NCBI GenBank assembly: GCA_900491605.1
Contig: UESW01004558.1
Span: 379,889-443,888, forward strand
Direction: 5' to 3'
DNA from: Calamus simplicifolius
Lineage: Eukaryota; Streptophyta; Magnoliopsida; Arecales; Arecaceae
DNA: 64,000 bases
In this document: positions 58,549 through 64,000 of the stretch, piece after piece
How the letters are laid out: each line of letters starts with the position of its first letter
Numbering within the stretch: the stretch's first letter is position 1
Notes under the pieces: model-generated
Database searches by the model: none
The model's input: only the letters and a program-made list of their open reading frames with translations
Told to the model about the DNA's origin: nothing
Made by a program: the position numbers and the translations under genes

Positions 58549-61356
58549 TGTCAGCTCCCCCTCCTCTCTGGGGCCACCGACAGCACACCTGCACACTTGT
58601 GGTAATCGGATAGAGTTTTACTAGTCTTTATGTAGCGCTCCATAAAGAGCTAGAGAACCCCAACTAATTATCATAAGTGGCAGACACACGAAAACACATC
58701 CTGTTAAAAACTTTTCACTTTCATCTCAATTATATACACAAATCACCCAATCAACATTAAGCATCAACCTGCTCAGATAATATTTTTCATGACATTCCTC
58801 AGGCAGTTTACAAGATCACATTCACATTCGACATTAAAATCCTAAGTGCACACATCATACTCATAATCTTCTCCAAAACATAAGTCTCGTATTCATATCC
58901 AAAAAGGTCTAAAACATCATTACATCCCACTGTACACATACACATATACAAAATACAATTATCAAACCACACTCTCTCAATATACAAGGCTAGCATTTAA
59001 ACACTCTTGCATCCAAGCAAGCTTCACCAGCTAAGGGTCCTGTCCTGTTTATCTTGTGATCCTGGCAGAAATACTCACTGATCTGAAAGAACATTTAAAT
59101 CATAGAGGGATGAGACCTAAGTCCCAGTGACTGGATAACCATCTAACTATGGAGAAATAGAGAACCATAACCTCTTAATTTCAATCGTATGCTGAAACTA
59201 TTTAACTTGTACAACTCAAAGTACATTTTTAACATGATATCAGATAAAATAAAATGTAGCTTATTCTTCAAATAACATATCAGTACTGGAATACTCTATA
59301 ATAACTCTTCACTGAAAGATAACTCATTAAAATAAAACTTCATGCATTACAATATGAAGATATGCATTCTTTATCTACAACCCAGACTCCCATCAGGATC
59401 TGCTTGCCCACTGGCATCTCAAGTAAGATCTCCCTCTCGGGATAACTATTTGGCCCATTGGCCCTTTTTATATCACAACATATGCTTTTAGATCTCATGA
59501 TGCTGGGCTGTGTGTGTAATGCCTCTGAGGTACCACCCTACAGTCGCCCTTCTGTAGGTGTACTCTCATCGGGTGCGTGACTAGCAACAGGATCCCCGCA
59601 CAAATAGCACCCCTTACCCGTGCGGTTCACCTGGCAAAGTGCTTTGTTCCTTAACCCTGGAACCTCGGGTTTTCTCTCTGCCCCCACGGGCTATATATAG
59701 TAATCAGCTCCACTGAGCTATGATTCATGCCCCCACGGGCTGCTCACAACCAGCCCCACTGGTCTGGTTAGGCATGCACTCACCCCTGATTCTGGGGTTC
59801 ATCGTACGATCTGTTCGCAAGGAGGTGCCGGCTCGATAGTAGTGTGCAATGCTCATGCTACAGTACAGTCTAAAGGGTGATCAGCCCCCTAGCTGCCTGA
59901 TGCTCAGTATGACTCATACATCATTTGTAAAGCTTTATCATGCAAATATGCCATGTATACATTAAAAATTCCCTCATTGAAACTCATGCTTATGTGTTTA
60001 TGCTCAAAACTCATTTATCAGATTATCATATACTAGGTTCTCATTTCTCATATTTAAAACATACATAATACTCATTAGCTATTATACTAGATAGCTAAAT
60101 CCACTCACCTTAGTAGGTTACTCCTCGACTGGTACAACTGGTACTCAACTCTGGTATTTCGGCTCCCTGGAATAACCCTCTTGACCTACGTCAACATACA
60201 GATACAATAGCTATTAGGATTACCTCCACACGAGGTTTTCCCATGAACCATGCATGCATACATGATCTATCCTCTAATATCTCATTATTTTCTTCCACCC
60301 TATCTCTACTCAAGATTACTTCTACTATTACCTCAAAATACACTAATCTAGAAAATCTAAAGTCATACAAGATCTAGGGAAGCTATAGCTTACCTGGAGT
60401 CGAGCACAAACCCCCAAGCTTCCCTTTCCCTTTCTCTTTCTTCCTCCTTTTTCTTCTTCTTCTTCTTCTTTTCCTCTCTTTTCTCCTCTTCTTTCTTTCT
60501 TTCTTTTCTCTGGCTGAACCCACGTTCCCCTTTTTCTCTAATGACTTGGGGACCAAGTCATAGGAAACTTAAGGGTTAAGGCATGCCAAATCTCCCTTTT
60601 ACCCTCACACACTCTTAACACACTTTTTGGAAAACACGTGGCTCACTTATAACCATGCTATTTTGCCCTTATATTTTCTTTCCTAAGTTGCCCTTAACAC
60701 AATTTGCAATTGACATCGGAGCCTTTTCCCATTTTGCCCCTGATATAGCATTTTTTTAATAGATTTATAGCCCAGATCATCCTTTTTCGCTTAAATCTAT
60801 ACTTTTATGTAACATTTCTAAGAAAAGACTTTACCATCTTGAAGAACTCGATTTTAGAAATCCAACGGTTCAAACGGCATCCAAATCGGACTTGAAACGG
60901 ATTAAATATGAATTTCTCAAGATTTAACTCAGAAAAACCTGCCGTCGCGGAGTCGGCTCGAACAGATTGCGAGTCGGCTCGAGCAGAAGTAGGGGTCGAC
61001 TCCAGAAAAGTAGGGGTCGACTCCAGCACTGCAGGGGTCGACTCCTAAGCGTGCCGAAAGTTTAAAAACGTGCCGGAGTCGACTCCATCTGATTAGAGTC
61101 GACTCCAACCACTAAAAACGTCATTTTAGGATAAAACTCAAACTAAACTTGATTTTTCTTGTGATTTAAACCCATTAAACTTAAGTCTCTCAATTTCTCA
61201 AATCAGACTCATTAACATTTAGAAATATACTTATTTACTCCAAAATTTCTTCTCTTTACATTTATCAAAAGGCCAACACACCCATATTTCAAGAAAACTT
61301 TCTGACTTTCATTTTAACTGAAAATGCCATAATTACAAGGTTTTCAGGATGTTACA
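58549..61356 (-). repeat. 5' LTR of Tekay-type element
   Basis: Pair of 50765-53546. Starts TGTCAGCTCC, ends GGATGTTACA in plus orientation. Contains its own GTCGACTCC array (60945-61095), one unit shorter than the other LTR. Confidence 0.93.
60945..61100. repeat. GTCGACTCC/GTCGGCTCG array in Tekay 5' LTR
   Basis: Seven copies of the same words as at 53115-53300. One unit (the one around CCTGAAAAGTAGGG) is missing relative to that copy. Confidence 0.88.
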
Positions 61357-61361
61357 TTCCT
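61357..61361. repeat. Right target duplication TTCCT of Tekay element
   Basis: Same as 50760-50764. Confidence 0.9.
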
Positions 61362-61395
61362 TGTCTCCAAGATCAATGGAAGAAGTTCCAGCCAT

Positions 61396-61738
61396 TTGTC
61401 CTAGGTTGAAGATGTTCGGTCTGTTGAAGAGGAAGAGGATAGAGAGACAGCGCAACGAAAGATAATGCTGCTCAACTCTATTTGAACCGATTCGGCGAGG
61501 CGAGAGTCCCTATAAGTTGCCAAACCTAGAGCTCGCCACATGTCATTCCACCCATGGCCGACAGCGAAATGCGAGAGGTTTTCTCCTCGTATGATGAGAA
61601 ATGATAAGCGACAGCCTGACATATATGAGAGCCCCATAGCATGTCTCCACCTATTTGAATTCCTCCAATCGGATAAAGCTGTCTAGAATTCTACTCCCTA
61701 TGACTGAGACTATGCTTTGGCCTAGAGAGTGGAGGGCA
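61396..61738 (-). other. Upstream region of the antisense gene
   Basis: Lies between the antisense start ATG (61395) and the 3' LTR (61739). It would contain the promoter of the antisense gene and, on the plus strand, the purine tract before the LTR (61724-61738). I see no clear TATA box. Confidence 0.45.
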
Positions 61739-62650
61739 TGTGATGATGAGCAAAATTGCCATTGCATTAATATCTGTGCATGTGTCAAAAAGATTAGGAT
61801 CACTTTCGATTTCCACCTGCCAGATGCTGCGCTCGAAAAAAAAAAATTTCTCCATCTCGGCAGGACCGAGTCACATCTCCATCCTGACAGAGCCGAGCTA
61901 CCTCCTCGTCTCGGCAGGGACCGAACCATTCTTATGCCTCGGCTTCATCTCGGCAGGGGCCGAACCATTTTTGCCTCGGCCTCATCTCTGTTAGGCCGAA
62001 CCATTCTCATGCCTTGGCGAGCCCAAAATAGCCAAAAGCCAAATATAACCCTCCGGCCACATCAACTCTCGTTGTCTCAAAAGAAAAATCGAGCTAGGTA
62101 TAGCTTGTTGCCTATAAATAGCCAGATAACAGAATAATCGAATCTCAAAGATCCAAATCAGCCTCTTGAGCCGTCGATCCTCTTAACGAATAGGATTCAA
62201 ATCTCGCCAGCCTCGTAACAAACTTGATTCGGCCTCGTAATAAACTTGATTCGAATCAGATTCCCATCATTCTGGTTCTCCGTCTCCCAAGACACGTTGG
62301 AAGAATCAGGTGAACAAATTGCCAACATTCAGACAGTCTATAAATATCTTTCTTGAAATCCTTTTAGGTACATTCACTCTTTTACTAAAAAACTTTATTG
62401 AAGCTCAAAGAGAGCTCCCCCACTCCTGGAGAGACCAATTTTCTTGTGGGACTCTTCTACAAGAGCCTTCTCCTCACATCTACTTGTTGTAAATCTTCAC
62501 TGATTTGGGCATCGGAGGATCTTCCGCAGAGGGCCATCTTCGATACTTTCTGCGTGAGGACTGTCTTGTAGGTTTCATCCGGACGAGAGATTAGCATTCG
62601 GATCCAAAGGTGGGCCGCACTCGAGTCGGAGAACAGATTTCTATGGCAAC
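61739..62650 (+). repeat. 3' LTR of Tat-type family-2 element
   Basis: Starts TGTGATGATGAGCAAAATTG, preceded by a purine-rich tract. It has internal CTCGGCAGGGACCGAACCATT sub-repeats (61855-62010), the CAGACAGTCTATAAATA promoter-like segment (62331-62347) and ends near GGCAACGCA. It is the same family as the solo LTR at 3305-4167. Confidence 0.8.
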
Positions 62651-63224
62651 GCATATAAATTATAAAATTATTATTTTATTTTTTATATCTTTAAGATTTA
62701 TAAAAAAATATAAATAGAAAAATGGGCAAGACGATCATATTTATACTTAATTACGTTTAAATTTACTCAAATCCAAGTCTATGTATATAGACACATGCGC
62801 TTCAATTAGTTTAAATAATTACCTTTGGTTACATACTATGTAAAGTCGCCTAAAATCCTATTTAGGACAATTCAATAATCTGAGGTTGCCCCAAACAGGG
62901 CCTAAGGCTACCCCTTCTGCTGTAAATTAGCTTTAAAATATTAAAAATAAGTTTGGTTAAGAAAATTGGGAAGTAGGATTTTTGTTATTTAGTTTTTTAA
63001 GATAATTTATAGTGCCTATGGAAGGGAACGGAAATAGATGTTTTTTTTAGTATGGCGTCGGCGTGCACCTCTGCTCACAAAATTAGAAAAAAAGTGCCCT
63101 TTGCCGTGCGATCTGGACGACTGGACCGCATTAAAAAGCTAGACTTTCTTTGGGAGTAATTTTTTAAATCGGTGTCAAATTAAAAAGTTATGCTTTCTCT
63201 GAAGTAATTTTTTAAATCAGTATC
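62651..63224. other. Intergenic, no gene seen
   Basis: AT-rich sequence with no recognised coding or repeat content beyond homopolymer runs. Confidence 0.5.
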
Positions 63225-64000
63225 TTTTGACATCGATTTTAAAATAAAAAAATATTAATAAAATATATTAATGAAATGATATTAAAATGAAAAAAATTAT
63301 TTTATATGGAGTTTTTCACTTCTTATGTCACTATCCTTTGGCTCGGTCATGTCAGTAGGGCTGCTGACGGAACGAGTAAAAATTGCTACTTAAAGTGACG
63401 ATTTCATTTGTATTGAAATCGTCACTTGAAGTGACGATTTTCTTAGTTATCTAATGCGATCCCTTCTTAAACGCTTTGAACCTCCCAGCTCTAACATTCT
63501 ATTATCTATTATCTTGTTATAAACGATAGATATAACAAAATAATAGATATAATAAGATAACTCTGATTGTTATATCTATTATCTTGTTATAGATAATCGA
63601 TATAACAAGATAATAGATATAACAAGATAATTTTGATTAATAAGATAATAGATATAACAAGATAATTCTGATTGATTCAATGAATCATTAACCATCATCA
63701 ACCCCTCTTTTGATTTGCTAGAAGATTATGCGAAGGGAGGGAGGCAAACGAAGATCCGTAGTGTTAAGTCCCTTTAAGGATTTAAGTCTATGCTGAGAAA
63801 ATCGTCACTTGAAGTGGCGATTTCGGGATAGAAATCGATTTCAACTCAAATGAAAATTGAAATCGCCACTCCAAGTGGTGATTTCTACCCCTTCCATCAG
63901 CAGCCCTGTTGACGGGGCGAGTCGGGGGTTGTGACGTGAGAGTGAAAAACATCATTTAAAATGGTGATTTTTATTTTAATATTATTTTAACAAAATCTTT
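63225..64000. mobile_element. Fold-back/long-TIR element, runs off right edge
   Basis: The left part (about 63270-63420: ATATTAAAATGAAAAAAATT, GAGTTTTTCACTTC, TCAGTAGGGCTGCTGACGG, AGTGACGATTTC) pairs as an inverted repeat with the right part (about 63830-63990: GAAATCGCCACT, CCATCAGCAGCCCTGTTGAC, GAGAGTGAAAAAC, TTTTATTTTAATATT). The arms are at least 150 bp and imperfect. The middle holds small palindromes ATCGTCACTTGAAGTGACGAT and a block of alternating-orientation ATTATCTTGTTATA units. No coding sequence. A non-autonomous long-TIR DNA element is the best guess. The outer end lies outside the window. Confidence 0.7.
63502..63672. repeat. Alternating inverted TATCTTGTTATA units
   Basis: At least eight copies of ATTATCTTGTTATA or its reverse complement TATAACAAGATAAT, in both orientations and separated by CTGATTG or TTTTGATTA. 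They form several nested hairpins in the middle of the fold-back element. Confidence 0.85.

Larger units (their letters stand above)
50765..61356 (-). mobile_element. Complete Tekay/Del-type Ty3/Gypsy element (10.6 kb)
   Basis: Two LTRs of 2782 and 2808 bp, both bounded by TG and CA, and a perfect 5-bp target duplication TTCCT (50760-50764 and 61357-61361). Primer site and purine tract lie at the expected places. In minus direction it encodes gag, protease, RT, RNase H, integrase and a C-terminal chromodomain remnant. Large LTRs and the chromodomain after integrase fit the Tekay (Del) lineage. It inserted into the antisense gene of the Tat element. Removing it and one TTCCT restores that reading frame across the join. 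It carries four frameshifts, so it is not autonomous. Confidence 0.93.
45808..61395 (-). pseudogene. Antisense extra gene of Tat element (putative gypsy-type transposon domain)
   Basis: Minus strand, start ATG at 61395 (MAGTSSIDLGDKERP; the codons for KER are interrupted by the Tekay insertion at 61357/50764). It continues SVLTMTLADLKRIRRNYWF and then has a stop after RIPGPE (about 50655). The domain goes on to 50124 (FKVGLRFPLNP, GITPMVPLFRVCHSF, WMSWFFIVE, KVIPIDALLTEEVLYNAGL). It ends at a good splice donor GTAAGT, and an acceptor TTGCAG lies before GIRSGFQAQMRGMLAI (50040). Later pieces are 50016-49675 (basic, Ser/Pro-rich), 47440-47044 (NIFYVKEHVIYPEEGED), 46850-46476 (coiled coil, AKAAELGEAQKVADEARSEL) and 46206-45808 (acidic, DDSDDDDDAPDVDF). 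The overall plan matches the plant 'putative gypsy type transposon' family, a conserved N-terminal domain followed by coiled coil. It is broken by one stop and two insertions. Confidence 0.7.
45479..62650 (+). mobile_element. 3' part of Tat-type Gypsy element (family 2) with insertions
   Basis: After removing the Copia-like LTR (47450-about 49480) and the Tekay element (50765-61356), what remains is a short non-coding stretch, a spliced gene on the minus strand and a 3' LTR in plus orientation (61739-62650) preceded by a purine-rich AGAGAGTGGAGGGCA (61724-61738). An extra ORF antisense to gag-pol and close to the 3' LTR is known from Tat-lineage elements. The 5' part (LTR, gag, pol) is not in the window, unless the family-1 element at 20952-25434 is part of the same recombinant unit. 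The LTRs differ too much for a simple pair. Confidence 0.65.

Overview
The window looks like nuclear DNA from a flowering plant, most likely a monocot and possibly a palm. It has AT-rich intergenic DNA, one host gene with plant-type introns, and dense nested LTR retrotransposons. The lineage is inferred from gene structure and repeat types, because no database search was possible.

Layout. Positions 1-900 are a compound tandem repeat built around GCCGCCTAGGAT. Positions 900-12800 are mostly non-coding and hold a LINE 3' end (2911-3304), a solo Gypsy LTR (3305-4167), a complete non-autonomous hAT-like element with a perfect 8-bp target duplication (6147-7230), and a degenerate minisatellite (10379-10512). 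The only convincing host gene is an SPL (SBP-box) transcription factor of the SPL14/17 (Arabidopsis SPL9/15) type. It runs from 13211 to 20600 in three exons, with a 6.2-kb first intron, a canonical miR156 target site in exon 3 and a four-codon upstream ORF.

From 20952 to about 62650 the window is a stack of retrotransposons. A Tat-lineage Gypsy element (20952-25434) is broken by a Copia element (25435-34114). The 3' LTR of that Copia is broken by a minus-strand SIRE/Maximus-type Copia (34115-45478) that carries an envelope-like ORF. The non-coding 3' part of the SIRE element is in turn broken by a GC-rich, gag-only element of the TR-GAG kind (36110-40920), whose 5' LTR is an 876-bp inverted duplication. 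The right half (45479-62650) is the 3' part of a second Tat-type element. It carries a spliced antisense gene with a putative gypsy-type transposon domain, interrupted by a Copia-like LTR (47450-about 49480) and by a complete 10.6-kb Tekay/Del-type Gypsy element (50765-61356, target duplication TTCCT). The window ends in a long imperfect inverted repeat (63225-64000) that looks like a fold-back transposon.

The parts do not form a shared pathway. The SPL gene is the functional core, and the rest is retrotransposon history. Most pol genes here are broken by stops, frameshifts or lost catalytic residues. The intact long ORFs are the gag-protease ORF of the TR-GAG element, the envelope-like ORF, and the 1090-residue pol ORF of the Tekay element.
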